The position numbers and the translations under genes were made by a program. From UBA2334 sp049653005 (GTDB lineage Bacteria > Pseudomonadota > Gammaproteobacteria > Burkholderiales > Burkholderiaceae_C), in NCBI GenBank assembly GCA_049653005.1, contig JBASFL010000070.1, positions 1 through 35,916 on the forward strand: 35,916 nt of DNA. The letters are read 5' to 3'. The notes beneath the pieces are model-generated. The model saw nothing but the letters and a program-made list of their open reading frames with translations, searched no databases and was not told the origin of the DNA. Shown one piece after another: positions 7,963 through 16,508 of the stretch (position 1 is its first letter; every line of letters begins with the position of its first letter).

Positions 7963-8955
7963 ATGACACACACCCACATCTTTCGCCGCACCCTGTTGGC
8001 CGTGGCCGCCCTCAGCCTGAGTGGCGTGGCACTGGCGCAAGCCACCGTCAAACTCACACTTGGCCATGGCGCGGCGGCGGGCAACCCCCGCCACGAGGCA
8101 TCGGTGAAATTCGCTGACGTGGTCAAAGCCAAAAGCAACGGCCGCATCGAGGTGACGGTGGCCCCGTCTGGCCAGTTGGGCGACGACGCGGCCATGGTGA
8201 CCGCCCTGCGCACCGGCGCGCTGGACATGTCCGCCAATTCCCAAGGCGCGGTGGCCAACACCGTGCCCGAGTACGCCGCGTTTGGCATGCCTTTCCTGTT
8301 TTCCGACCTGGCCCAGGCCTGGAAAACCATGGACGGCCCGGCAGGCAAAGAGCTGGCCACCAAGTCGGCTGAAAAAGGGTTGGTGGTGTTGGGCTACTGG
8401 GACAACGGCATCCGCCACATGAGCAACAGCAAGCGCGCGTTCCTGAAGGCCGAAGACTTGAAGGGCATGAAAATGCGCACCCCGCCCGACACGGTGACGG
8501 TGGACATCATGCAAAGCCTGGGCGCTGAAGCGCAGCAAATCAAGTTCGCCGAGCTGTATGTGGCCCTGCAACAAGGCGTGGTGGACGGCCAGGAAAACCC
8601 GCTGGTGAACATCCACGCCAGCAAGTTGTACGAGGTGCAGAAGTTCATTTCGTTGACCGGCCACAAATACGAAATGACCCCGTTCCTGATGAGCAAGCGC
8701 ACCTGGGACCGCTTGACCGAAGCCGACCGCAAGGCGGTGCAGGAAGCCGCCGCCGAAGCCACAGCCTTGCAGCGCAAGCTGTCCAAAGAAGCGGACGACA
8801 AACTGGTGGCCGACCTGAAGGCCAAAGGCGTTCAGGTCGACACGCCCGACAAAGCCTCGTTCCAGAAAGCCACCGCCGGTGTGGTGTCCAAGTGGGAAGC
8901 CAGCCCCATTGGCCCGTTTGTGAAGCAAGTGGTGGCCGCCGCGCGCGCCCAGTAA
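7963..8955 (+). CDS. dctP: TRAP transporter substrate-binding protein (DctP family)
   Basis: Periplasmic solute-binding protein of 330 residues. A Sec signal peptide runs to about residue 25 (RRTLLAVAALSLSGVALA, then QATV). The mature part opens with VKLTLGHG and contains RHEASVKFADVV, SGQLGDD and the conserved carboxylate-binding region GMKMRTPPD followed by LYVALQQGVVDGQENP, which are DctP hallmarks. The ribosome site is CGGAGACAACAC before ATG 7963. The binding protein delivers organic acids or similar anions to the DctQM membrane pair, driven by a sodium or proton gradient. A strong hairpin follows the stop codon (8987-9011), which may keep this product in excess over the permease. The ligand cannot be stated from sequence. 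Confidence 0.93.
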   Translation: MTHTHIFRRTLLAVAALSLSGVALAQATVKLTLGHGAAAGNPRHEASVKFADVVKAKSNGRIEVTVAPSGQLGDDAAMVTALRTGALDMSANSQGAVANTVPEYAAFGMPFLFSDLAQAWKTMDGPAGKELATKSAEKGLVVLGYWDNGIRHMSNSKRAFLKAEDLKGMKMRTPPDTVTVDIMQSLGAEAQQIKFAELYVALQQGVVDGQENPLVNIHASKLYEVQKFISLTGHKYEMTPFLMSKRTWDRLTEADRKAVQEAAAEATALQRKLSKEADDKLVADLKAKGVQVDTPDKASFQKATAGVVSKWEASPIGPFVKQVVAAARAQ

Positions 8956-8986
8956 GCCCCCGCTGGGGTTGATGCCCCTCCCCAAC

Positions 8987-9011
8987 GGCACCGGCTGTGT
9001 CAGCCGGTGCC
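8987..9011 (+). promoter_or_regulatory. Perfect 11-bp stem-loop between dctP and dctQ
   Basis: GGCACCGGCTG-TGT-CAGCCGGTGCC forms a perfect 11-bp GC-rich stem with a 3-base loop, 31 bp after the dctP stop and 20 bp before the dctQ start. There is no full T-run, only TTT, so it looks more like a partial terminator or mRNA-stabilising element than a full terminator. Such intercistronic hairpins often let binding proteins be made in excess of their permeases. Confidence 0.65.
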
Positions 9012-9031
9012 AGTTTCCCCGGAGCCAATTC

Positions 9032-9559
9032 ATGTCGCATGCCGAACCCGGTGTGGTGGACAGGGCCGTCTCGGTTTTGTGCCAAGCCGTCCTGTGGGTC
9101 ACCACCACCGTCACATTTTTCATTCTGGCCATCAACACCTTGCTGCGCTACAGCACAGGCGCCAGCCTGCAATGGGCCAACGAGGTGCCCGAACTGCTGT
9201 TTCCCTGGCTGGTCATGTCTGGGGTGGTGCTGGCCGCCGGGCACGGGGCGCACATCACCACCACGTTCCTGATGGACGCCGTGGCCGCCCCCATCCGCCG
9301 CTGGGTGGCGGTGGGCACCTGGCTGCTGGTGGCCGGGCTGTACGGCACGCTGGCCTGGGCCACGTTCCAGATGCTGGACATCGTGCACGACGAAAAGTCG
9401 CCCATCCTGCAAGTGCCGGGTTCACTGACCTACGGCTGCGTGATGGGGGGGCTGGTGCTGCTGGCGGTGTTGGCGGTGCAGTCTGCCGCAAAGGCCTGGG
9501 CACTGCCCCCGGTTGACGCGCCCGCTGAAGAACACGCCGTGCCCGAAGCCCATTGGTAA
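9032..9559 (+). CDS. dctQ: TRAP transporter small permease (DctQ family)
   Basis: Inner-membrane protein of 175 residues with four hydrophobic segments, the size and topology of DctQ subunits. The second loop has LQWANEVPELLFPWLVMSG, a family hallmark with the conserved Trp and Glu. ATG 9032 is preferred over upstream in-frame starts because those would translate through the 8987-9011 hairpin, and GGAG sits at 9020-9023, eight bases ahead. It works with DctM in the membrane to move the solute handed over by DctP. The gene ends 24 bp before dctM. The charged C-terminal tail (PAEEHAVPEAHW) is unremarkable. Confidence 0.9.
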   Translation: MSHAEPGVVDRAVSVLCQAVLWVTTTVTFFILAINTLLRYSTGASLQWANEVPELLFPWLVMSGVVLAAGHGAHITTTFLMDAVAAPIRRWVAVGTWLLVAGLYGTLAWATFQMLDIVHDEKSPILQVPGSLTYGCVMGGLVLLAVLAVQSAAKAWALPPVDAPAEEHAVPEAHW

Positions 9560-9583
9560 GCCCACACGCCTGAAAGAACACCC

Positions 9584-10843
9584 ATGAGCGCTCTCATTCT
9601 TCTGGTTTTTCTGGGGGCGGCCGTGCTGGCCGTGCCCATTGCCCACGCCTTGCTGATGGCGGCCATGGCCGCCGCCGCCACCTCGGACCGGGTGCCGCTG
9701 GACCTGCTGGTGCAGCAGATGGTGGCCCAGGTGCAAAGCTTCCCGCTGATCGCCATCCCGTTTTTCATGCTGACCGGCTCGCTCATGATGGGCGGGCGGC
9801 TGGGCGCGGCGCTGGTGGGCGTGTTGTCTACCCTGATCGGCCGCTTCCACGGCGGGCCTGCGCAGGTGGGCGTGTTGTCGTCCACGCTGTTTGGCGGGGT
9901 GTCGGGCTCGGCGGTGGCCGATGCGTCGGCCATCGGTTCGCTGCTGATCCCTTGGCACAAAAAGCTGGGCTACCCGCCCGCGTTTTCCGCAGCCACATTG
10001 GCAGCGGCGGCCACCATCGACATTTTGATTCCGCCGTCCATCCCGATGATTTTGTTTGCCTTGACCTCCAACGCCTCCATCGCGGCGCTGTTTGTGGCGG
10101 GCATCTTGCCGGGGCTGCTGATGTGCAGTGGCTTCATGTTCATGTGCTGGTGGGTGGGCCGCCGGCGCAACTTTCCCCGCGACACCACGCCTATTGTGTG
10201 GGGCGCGTTTCGCACCCACCTGCTGTACGCCTCGCCCGCCCTGGTGCTGCCCGTGCTGATCGTGGTGTTTTTGCGCATGGGCATTGCCACCCCCACCGAA
10301 GTGGCGGTGTTGTCCACGCTTTACGCCGCTGCGGTGTCGGTGGTGGTGTACCGCGACCTGTCGTTGAAGCGCCTGCACGACGCCGTGGTGCACGCCGGCC
10401 TGGCCACCGGGGTGGTGCTGCTGGTCATCATGGCCTCGGCGGCCATTGGCTGGTTGCTCACGTTCGACCAGATGCCCGTGGGTATTTCCAGCTGGGTGAC
10501 GCAAAACGTCGAGCAAGACTGGGTGGTGATCCTGCTCATGAACCTGCTGATGCTGCTGCTGGGCATGTTCATTGACCTGCCTGCCGCCGTGCTGCTGCTG
10601 ACCCCCGTGTTCCTGCCCATGGCCCAGAGCATTGGCATGGACCCGGTGCAGCTGGGGATCATGATGGTGGTGAACCTGGCCATCGGCCTCTACACCCCGC
10701 CCGTGGGCACCACGCTGTTCATCACCAGCGCACTGGCCAAAGTCAAGGTCGGCCAGACGGTGCGCGAACTGGGCCCCTTCTACCTGGTGGCCTTCCTTGT
10801 GCTGGCGCTGGTGTCGTATGTGCCCGCCTCCATCCTGCGCTGA
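9584..10843 (+). CDS. dctM: TRAP transporter large permease (DctM family)
   Basis: Inner-membrane transport subunit of 419 residues with about twelve hydrophobic segments. Family markers are FPLIAIPFFMLTGSLM, GGVSGSAVADASAIGS (the conserved GxxGSAVADA stretch) and a C-terminal counterpart, IGLYTPPVGTTLFI. It catalyses secondary-active import of the solute bound by DctP. The length is usual for the family. It follows dctQ by 24 bp and precedes the split transketolase by 33 bp, so the SDR, transporter and transketolase genes read as one operon. Assignment is firm; the transported compound is not known. Confidence 0.93.
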   Translation: MSALILLVFLGAAVLAVPIAHALLMAAMAAAATSDRVPLDLLVQQMVAQVQSFPLIAIPFFMLTGSLMMGGRLGAALVGVLSTLIGRFHGGPAQVGVLSSTLFGGVSGSAVADASAIGSLLIPWHKKLGYPPAFSAATLAAAATIDILIPPSIPMILFALTSNASIAALFVAGILPGLLMCSGFMFMCWWVGRRRNFPRDTTPIVWGAFRTHLLYASPALVLPVLIVVFLRMGIATPTEVAVLSTLYAAAVSVVVYRDLSLKRLHDAVVHAGLATGVVLLVIMASAAIGWLLTFDQMPVGISSWVTQNVEQDWVVILLMNLLMLLLGMFIDLPAAVLLLTPVFLPMAQSIGMDPVQLGIMMVVNLAIGLYTPPVGTTLFITSALAKVKVGQTVRELGPFYLVAFLVLALVSYVPASILR

Positions 10844-10876
10844 GCGCCGATTTCCCACCTTTCCAGGATCACTTCC

Positions 10877-11716
10877 ATGACTTCATCTGCAGACAAACTG
10901 CCCGCACTTCTTCAGTGCGCCCACCGCATTCGCCGCTTTGCGGTGCGCATGGGCGAGGTGCAGGGCCAAGGCTACGTGGGCCAGGCCCTGGGCTGGGCAG
11001 ACGTGTTGGCTGTGGCCTACGGCCATGCGCTCAACTTCCGCGCCAACGACCCTTTGTGGGAGGGGCGTGACCGCTTTCTGCTGTCGCACGGCCACTACGC
11101 CATTGCGTTTTACGCCGCGCTCATCGAAGCGGGCATCGTGCCCGAGAGCGAGCTGGAAACCTACGGCAGCGACGACAGCCGCCTGCCCATGTCGGGCATG
11201 GCCACTTACACGCCGGGCATGGAAATGTCGGGCGGTTCGCTGGGCCAGGGCCTGCCCATTGCCGTGGGCATGGCGCTGGGGCTGCGCCACCAGGGCAACC
11301 CCGCGTTTGTCTACAACTCCATGAGCGACGGCGAGCTGGACGAAGGCTCCACCTGGGAAGCCGCCATGTCTGCGGCCCACCACGGCCTGGGCAACCTGAT
11401 TTGCCTGGTGGACATCAACAACCAGCAGGCCGACGGCCCCTCCACCAAGGTGCTGGGCTTTGAGCCCCTGGCCGACAAATGGGCCGCCTTTGGCTGGCAC
11501 GTGCAACGCGTGGACGGCAACCACCTGCCCGCCGTGATGCGCGCCTTTGACACCGCGCGCCACCTGAAAGAAGCCAAGCCCCGCGTGATTTTGTGCGACA
11601 CGCTGATGGGCAAAGGTGTGCCTTTCCTGGAAGCCCGCGACAAAAACCACTTCATTCGTGTGGACCCGCCCGAGTGGCAGCAGGCACTTGACGTGCTGGA
11701 CGCCACCCGCCCCTGA
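10877..11716 (+). CDS. Transketolase, N-terminal (ThDP-binding) subunit
   Basis: 279-residue N-terminal half of a split transketolase. GHGHYAIAFYA-like sequence (SHGHYAIAF, residues 70-78), the MSGGSLGQGLPIAVGMA loop and the ThDP motif SDGELDEG (150-157) closing at INNQQADG (180-187) are present. The first Gly of the usual GDG is Ser here. It needs the C-terminal partner encoded 21 bp downstream to form the active site. Split transketolases are known in peripheral sugar pathways, for example those of apiose and sulfoquinovose, as well as in archaea. Placement after an SDR and a TRAP transporter suggests a dedicated substrate rather than the housekeeping pentose phosphate role. No sugar kinase accompanies it, so the source of a phosphorylated acceptor is unclear. 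Confidence 0.92.
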   Translation: MTSSADKLPALLQCAHRIRRFAVRMGEVQGQGYVGQALGWADVLAVAYGHALNFRANDPLWEGRDRFLLSHGHYAIAFYAALIEAGIVPESELETYGSDDSRLPMSGMATYTPGMEMSGGSLGQGLPIAVGMALGLRHQGNPAFVYNSMSDGELDEGSTWEAAMSAAHHGLGNLICLVDINNQQADGPSTKVLGFEPLADKWAAFGWHVQRVDGNHLPAVMRAFDTARHLKEAKPRVILCDTLMGKGVPFLEARDKNHFIRVDPPEWQQALDVLDATRP

Positions 11717-11737
11717 CCACCCAAGGAGGAACCCACC

Positions 11738-12742
11738 ATGAACGCCGTCACCGACAAAAAACCCCGCCTGACCACCTCCGCCATGATCGCGTCGATTGCC
11801 TCTGAAGGGCAACGCGTGAAGGCCGCCCCCTTTGGCAAAGCCCTGGTCGAATACGCCGCCAGCCACCCGGAAGTGGTGGGCATGACCGCCGACCTGGGCA
11901 AATACACCGACCTGCACCTGTTTGGCCAGGCCTACCCCGAGCGCTATTTCCAGATGGGCATGGCCGAGCAGCTGCTGATGGGCGCCGCCGGTGGCATGGC
12001 CAAGGTGGGCCTGGTGCCGTTTGCCACCACCTACGCCGTGTTTGGCACGCGCCGCGCCTACGACTTCATCCACCAGGTGATTGCCGAGGAAAACCTGAAC
12101 GTCAAAATTTGCTGCGCCCTGCCGGGCCTGACCACCGGCTATGGCCCCAGCCACCAGGCCACCGAAGATTTGGCCATGATGCGTGCCATTCCCGGCCTGA
12201 CCGTGGTGGACCCGTGCGACGCGCTCGACATCGAACAAGCCGTGCCCCAAATCGCCGCCCACAACGGCCCGGTGTACATGCGCCTGCTGCGCGGCAGCGT
12301 GCCCCTGGTGCTGGACGAATACAACTACACCTTCGAGCTGGGCAAAGCCAAGCTGTTGCGCGATGGTGCCGATGTGCTGGTCATCTCCAGCGGCTTCATG
12401 ACCATGCGCACGCTGGAAGTGGCCAAGGCCCTGGAAGCCGACAACGTGGGCGTGGCCGTGCTGCATTGCCCCACCATCAAACCGCTGGACGACGCCACCA
12501 TCCTGGCCGAGGTGCGCAAGCCCGGCCGCCTGGTGGTGGTGGCCGAAAACCACTCGGTGGTGGGCGGGCTGGGCGAAGCCGTGGCAGGCCTGCTGCTGCG
12601 CGAGGGGGTGGTGCCGTCGCGTTTCCGCATGCTGGCACTTCCTGATGCATTTTTGGACGCCGGCGCTTTGCCCACCTTGCATGACCGCTATGGTATTTCA
12701 GCCGAAAAAATGACGGCTTCGGTGAAGGCCTGGCTCGCCTGA
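11738..12742 (+). CDS. Transketolase, C-terminal (pyrimidine-binding) subunit
   Basis: 334-residue C-terminal half of the split transketolase. ADLGKYTDL, the catalytic Glu in QMGMAEQLLMGAAGG (E77), FATTYAVFGTRRAYD, TTGYGPSHQATEDLA and the C-terminal domain with VLVISSGFMT and VVAENHSVVGGLGEAVA are all seen. A strong AGGAGG ribosome site lies before ATG 11738. Together with the preceding gene it makes a complete enzyme that transfers a two-carbon ketol unit. The 3' end faces the LysR gene at 12774 with 31 bp between them. Dehydrogenase E1-beta proteins share the fold, but pairing with an N-terminal transketolase subunit makes this assignment secure. Confidence 0.92.
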   Translation: MNAVTDKKPRLTTSAMIASIASEGQRVKAAPFGKALVEYAASHPEVVGMTADLGKYTDLHLFGQAYPERYFQMGMAEQLLMGAAGGMAKVGLVPFATTYAVFGTRRAYDFIHQVIAEENLNVKICCALPGLTTGYGPSHQATEDLAMMRAIPGLTVVDPCDALDIEQAVPQIAAHNGPVYMRLLRGSVPLVLDEYNYTFELGKAKLLRDGADVLVISSGFMTMRTLEVAKALEADNVGVAVLHCPTIKPLDDATILAEVRKPGRLVVVAENHSVVGGLGEAVAGLLLREGVVPSRFRMLALPDAFLDAGALPTLHDRYGISAEKMTASVKAWLA

Positions 12743-12773
12743 GCGGCCCACGGCGTGGGAACGGCAAGCGGTG

Positions 12774-13676
12774 TCAGTCCCAATAACCCGCCTGCGCGTA
12801 CACGCTTTTGAGGTGCTGCACAAAAAACCGCACCTTGGCCGGCACGTGGCGCTGCTGCGGGTACACGGCCAATATGTCGTAGGCGGGCAGGGCAAAGCTG
12901 TCGAGCACGGTGACCAGCTCGCCCCGCTGCAACTGGCCCTGAATTTCCCAGGTGGAGCGCCAGCCCAGGCCCAGGCCTTCGCTCACCCAACGGTGCAGCA
13001 GCTCTCCGTCGTTGCAGTCCAGCCGGCCTTGCACCTTCACCGTCACGGTTTTGCCGTGTTGCTGGAAATACCAGCCCCGCTGCTGGCCGCCTTGCAGGTT
13101 GAACGCCAGGCAGTTGTGCTGGGCCAGGTCGTCCAGCGTTTGCGGTTTGCCGTGTTCTGCGAAGTAGGCCGGGGTTGCGCACACCACACGCTGGTTGGCC
13201 GCCAGTTTGATGGCCACAAAGTTGGGGTCGATCTCGCCACCGATGCGGATGGCCAGGTCGTAGCCCTCGCGCACCGTGTCCACCACCCGGTCAGACAGGT
13301 TGAACGACACGCGCACCCCCGGGTTGGCCGCCAGAAACGGGGCGGCGTGGGGCGCCACATGCAGCCGCCCAAACGCCGCCGGGGCCGACACGATCAGGTG
13401 GCCCGTGGCCTCGTGCCGGTGGGCCGACACGGCGGTTTCGGCCGCCTGCCACTGGGCCAGCAAGCGGCGGCACTCGTCCAGAAAGGTGCTGCCCTCTTCG
13501 GTGAGCGCCAGGCGGCGGGTGGAGCGGTGCATCAGCTTGGTGCCCAGGCGGCGCTCCAGCGCGTCAAGGCGGCGGCCCATCATCACCGGGGTGATGCCCT
13601 CGCGCAGCGCCGCCGCAGCCAGGCTGCCGTGCTCCACCACTTGCACAAAGGCTTCCACTTCTTTGAACCGGTCCAT
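12774..13676 (-). CDS. LysR-family regulator, divergent from gcl
   Basis: 300-residue regulator with the winged helix-turn-helix at about residues 5-60 (EVEAFVQVVEHGSLAAAA, MHRSTRRLALTEEG) and an effector-binding domain from about 90 (SAPAAFGRLHVAPH, GEIDPNFVAIKL). It belongs to the large DmlR/PtxR-like branch. It diverges from gcl across a 126-bp region, the classic arrangement for a LysR protein controlling its neighbour, so it is the likely regulator of the glyoxylate pathway genes. TAGAAAA at 13712-13718 and TTTTCTA at 13755-13761 form a widely spaced inverted pair there. The inducer is unknown; glyoxylate or a C3 hydroxyacid is plausible. Confidence 0.9.
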   Translation of the reverse strand: MDRFKEVEAFVQVVEHGSLAAAALREGITPVMMGRRLDALERRLGTKLMHRSTRRLALTEEGSTFLDECRRLLAQWQAAETAVSAHRHEATGHLIVSAPAAFGRLHVAPHAAPFLAANPGVRVSFNLSDRVVDTVREGYDLAIRIGGEIDPNFVAIKLAANQRVVCATPAYFAEHGKPQTLDDLAQHNCLAFNLQGGQQRGWYFQQHGKTVTVKVQGRLDCNDGELLHRWVSEGLGLGWRSTWEIQGQLQRGELVTVLDSFALPAYDILAVYPQQRHVPAKVRFFVQHLKSVYAQAGYWD

Positions 13677-13764
13677 GCGGGCTTTCAGGGGTTGATTGCG
13701 TACCCAAAGTATAGAAAAACACGCGTTTCAGTGCCATTCCAGATTTTGGGTTTGTTTTCTACAG

Positions 13765-13798
13765 TGTCTCCAGTGCTTTTTAAAACCGACTGGAGACA
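13765..13798 (+). promoter_or_regulatory. Inverted repeat that can pair with the gcl ribosome-binding site
   Basis: TGTCTCCAGT at 13765-13774 and ACTGGAGACA at 13789-13798 are a perfect 10-bp inverted repeat with a 14-base loop. The right arm contains GGAGAC, the Shine-Dalgarno of gcl, four bases before ATG 13803. If the transcript starts upstream of 13765, the left arm can hide the ribosome site. This could be translational control or simply an operator dyad; the sequence does not decide. Confidence 0.55.
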
Positions 13799-13802
13799 AA
13801 CC

Positions 13803-15602
13803 ATGCCCCGTATGACCGCCGCCGAAGCCGCTGTGTGTGTGTTGGAAAAAGAGGGGGCCTTTCAGGCCTTTGGTGTGCCGGGCGCGGCCATCAACCCGTT
13901 TTACGCCGCCATGAAAAAGCGCGGCAGCATCAGCCACGTGTTGGCCCGGCATGTGGAAGCGGCCAGCCACATGGCCGAGGGCTTCACCCGCGCCCGTGCG
14001 GGCAACATCGGCGTGTGCATTGGCACCAGCGGCCCGGCGGGCACCGACATGATCACCGGCCTGTATTCGGCCATTGCCGACAGCATTCCCATTCTGTGCA
14101 TCACCGGCCAGGCCCCGCGTGCGCGGCTGTACAAAGAAGACTTTCAGGCGGTGGACATTGAAAGCATTGCCAAGCCCGTGACCAAAATGGCCGTGACGGT
14201 GCGTGAGCCCGCGCTGGTGCCCCGCGTGTTCCAGCAGGCCTTTCACCTGATGCGCTCGGGCCGCCCCGGCCCGGTGCTGATCGACCTGCCGTTTGACGTG
14301 CAAATGGCCGAAATCGACTTCGACCCCGACACCTACGAACCCCTGGCCGTGTACAAGCCCACCGCCAGCGCCAAACAAATCGACAAGGCGCTGGACCTGC
14401 TGGCCGCCGCTGAAAAGCCGCTGCTGGTGGCCGGTGGCGGTATTTACAACGCCGACGCCGCCGACCTGTTCAAAGCCTTTGCCGAAGCCGCCGGTGTGCC
14501 CGTGGTGCCCACGCTGATGGGCTGGGGCGTGGTGCCCGACGACCACCCGCTGATGGCCGGCATGGTGGGCCTGCAAACCAGCCACCGCTACGGCAACGCC
14601 AGCATGCTGGCCAGCGACTTTGTGTTTGGCATTGGCAACCGCTGGGCCAACCGCCACACCGGTTCGGTCGAGACCTACACCAAAGGCAAAAAAATCGTCC
14701 ACATCGACATCGAGCCCACGCAAATTGGCCGCGTGTTCGAGCCCACCTATGGCATTGCGTCCGACGCCAAATCGGCACTGGAGCTGTTGCTGGCCGGGGT
14801 GCAAGCCCGCAAGGCCGCTGGCACCTGGCCCAGTTTTGCCGACTGGGCCGGGCGCTGTGCCGAGCGCAAACGCCTGATGGGGCGCAAGAGCCACTTCACC
14901 GAAACACCCATGAAGCCCATGCGTGTGTACGAAGAAATGAACTCAGCCTTCGGGCGCGACACCACCTACGTCAGCACCATTGGCCTGAGCCAAATTGCCG
15001 CCGCGCAGTTTTTGAACGTGTACGGCGCCCGCCAGTGGATCAACTGCGGCCAGGCCGGGCCCCTGGGCTGGACCATTCCCGCCGCCCTGGGCGTGGCGGT
15101 GGCCAAACCCAATGCCACGGTGGTGGGCATTTCGGGCGACTACGACTTCCAGTTTTTGATTGAAGAGCTGGCCGTGGGCGCGCAGTTCCGCATTCCCTAT
15201 GTGCACGTGTTGGTCAACAACTCGTACCTGGGCCTGATCCGCCAGAGCCAGCGCGGGTTTGACATGGACTTTTGCGTGCAACTGGCGTTTGAAAACCAAA
15301 ACATCCCCGAAGACGCCGAAGGCAACCTGCGCGGCTACGGCGTGGACCACGTGACCGTGGTGCAAGGCCTGGGCTGCAAGGCTCTGCGGGTGACCGATCC
15401 CGAAAAAGTGCAAGGTGCTTTGCGCCAGGCACAGCAAATGGCGGCGGAATTCCGCGTGCCGGTGGTGGTGGAATGCATTTTGGAAAAGGTGACCAACATC
15501 GCCATGGGCACCGAAATCGACAAGGTCAACGAGTTCGAGCCCATTGACTGCCGCCACGCCCAAGGCCGCGAAGGTCTGGTGGCCGCTGGGTTGCTGGATT
15601 GA
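13803..15602 (+). CDS. gcl: Glyoxylate carboligase (tartronate-semialdehyde synthase)
   Basis: ThDP- and FAD-binding enzyme joining two glyoxylates to tartronate semialdehyde and CO2. It has 599 residues, about the usual size. The pyrimidine domain has FGVPGAAINPFYAAM and LARHVEAASHMAEG; Val51 replaces the catalytic Glu of other ThDP enzymes, as is known for glyoxylate carboligases. The ThDP motif is SGDYDFQF closing at VNNSYLGLIR, and CGQAGPLGWTIPAALG is typical. ATG 13803 follows CTGGAGACAAACC. It is the first gene of gcl-hyi-glxR-glycerate kinase and is divergent from a LysR gene. Its glyoxylate may come from purine (allantoin), glycolate or related compounds. An inverted repeat covers its ribosome site. 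Confidence 0.97.
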   Translation: MPRMTAAEAAVCVLEKEGAFQAFGVPGAAINPFYAAMKKRGSISHVLARHVEAASHMAEGFTRARAGNIGVCIGTSGPAGTDMITGLYSAIADSIPILCITGQAPRARLYKEDFQAVDIESIAKPVTKMAVTVREPALVPRVFQQAFHLMRSGRPGPVLIDLPFDVQMAEIDFDPDTYEPLAVYKPTASAKQIDKALDLLAAAEKPLLVAGGGIYNADAADLFKAFAEAAGVPVVPTLMGWGVVPDDHPLMAGMVGLQTSHRYGNASMLASDFVFGIGNRWANRHTGSVETYTKGKKIVHIDIEPTQIGRVFEPTYGIASDAKSALELLLAGVQARKAAGTWPSFADWAGRCAERKRLMGRKSHFTETPMKPMRVYEEMNSAFGRDTTYVSTIGLSQIAAAQFLNVYGARQWINCGQAGPLGWTIPAALGVAVAKPNATVVGISGDYDFQFLIEELAVGAQFRIPYVHVLVNNSYLGLIRQSQRGFDMDFCVQLAFENQNIPEDAEGNLRGYGVDHVTVVQGLGCKALRVTDPEKVQGALRQAQQMAAEFRVPVVVECILEKVTNIAMGTEIDKVNEFEPIDCRHAQGREGLVAAGLLD

Positions 15603-15677
15603 GGCCCATGGTCTGTATTGAATCAGTAGCTGTAATCGCAATACCAGTAAGCGTTTAACCCCATTTTTGCTTTAAAA

Positions 15678-16484
15678 ATGCCCCAATTCGCCGCCAACCT
15701 CACCATGCTCTTCAACGAGCACCCGTTCCTCGACCGCTTTGAAGCCGCTGCCAAAGCGGGCTTCAAAGCCGTGGAGTTTCTGTTTCCCTACGACTTCAAG
15801 GCCGAAGACATCAAAGCCCGGCTCGATGCCCACGGCCTGGCGCTGGTGCTGCACAACCTGCCTGCGGGCAACTGGGCAGCGGGCGAGCGCGGCATTGCCT
15901 GCCACCCGGCGCGCATTGCCGAGTTCCGCGAGGGCGTGCTGCTGGCGCTGGACCACGCCGCCGTGCTGGGCACGCCGCAAATGAACGCGCTGGCGGGCAT
16001 CAAACCCGCCGACGTGACCGACGCCACCGCCCGCGCCACCCTGCTGGGCAACCTGAAGTTTGCGGCCGACAAGCTGGCCGAACGCGGCATCAAGCTGCTG
16101 ATGGAGCCCATCAACACGTTTGACATTCCCGGCTTTTTCGTCAACCGCACGACCCAGGCGCTGGGCCTGATCAACGACGTGCACGCCATGGGCAGCCGCA
16201 ACCTGTTTCTGCAACACGACCTCTACCACGCCCAGCGCATGGAAGGCGAACTGGGGGCCACGCTGAAAAGCGTGTTGCCCTTCATCGCCCACATCCAGCT
16301 GGCCGACAACCCCGGGCGCCACGAGCCGGGCACCGGCGAAATCAATTACCGCTACCTGTTTGGCCTGCTGGACCGCCTGGGTTACAGCGGCCATATCGGC
16401 TGCGAATACAAGCCGCAAGACGCTGGCCCCGGCGGCACCGTGGCTGGCCTGGGCTGGGTGGCCGCGCACGGCTGCACCTTGTGA
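15678..16484 (+). CDS. hyi: Hydroxypyruvate isomerase
   Basis: TIM-barrel enzyme of 268 residues that interconverts hydroxypyruvate and tartronate semialdehyde. The start MPQFAANLTMLFNEHPFLDRF is characteristic. The two Glu residues expected for catalysis are in LMEPINTFDIPGFF (E143) and GCEYKP (E243), with a metal-site region around LQHDLYHAQRMEG and HIQLADNPGRHEPGTGEI. It lies 75 bp after gcl. No convincing Shine-Dalgarno precedes ATG 15678; the bases before it are T- and A-rich. A weak GTATTG/CAATAC inverted pair (15615-15620, 15639-15644) lies in that gap. The product links hydroxypyruvate, a transketolase donor, to the tartronate semialdehyde pool. Confidence 0.95.
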   Translation: MPQFAANLTMLFNEHPFLDRFEAAAKAGFKAVEFLFPYDFKAEDIKARLDAHGLALVLHNLPAGNWAAGERGIACHPARIAEFREGVLLALDHAAVLGTPQMNALAGIKPADVTDATARATLLGNLKFAADKLAERGIKLLMEPINTFDIPGFFVNRTTQALGLINDVHAMGSRNLFLQHDLYHAQRMEGELGATLKSVLPFIAHIQLADNPGRHEPGTGEINYRYLFGLLDRLGYSGHIGCEYKPQDAGPGGTVAGLGWVAAHGCTL

Positions 16485-16508
16485 AACACACCTGACAAAG
16501 AGACAAAA

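Noticed and set aside
15603..15677. Terminator or leader RNA between gcl and hyi
   Set aside because: Only a 6-bp inverted pair with an 18-base spacer is present and no T-run follows it; too weak to call.
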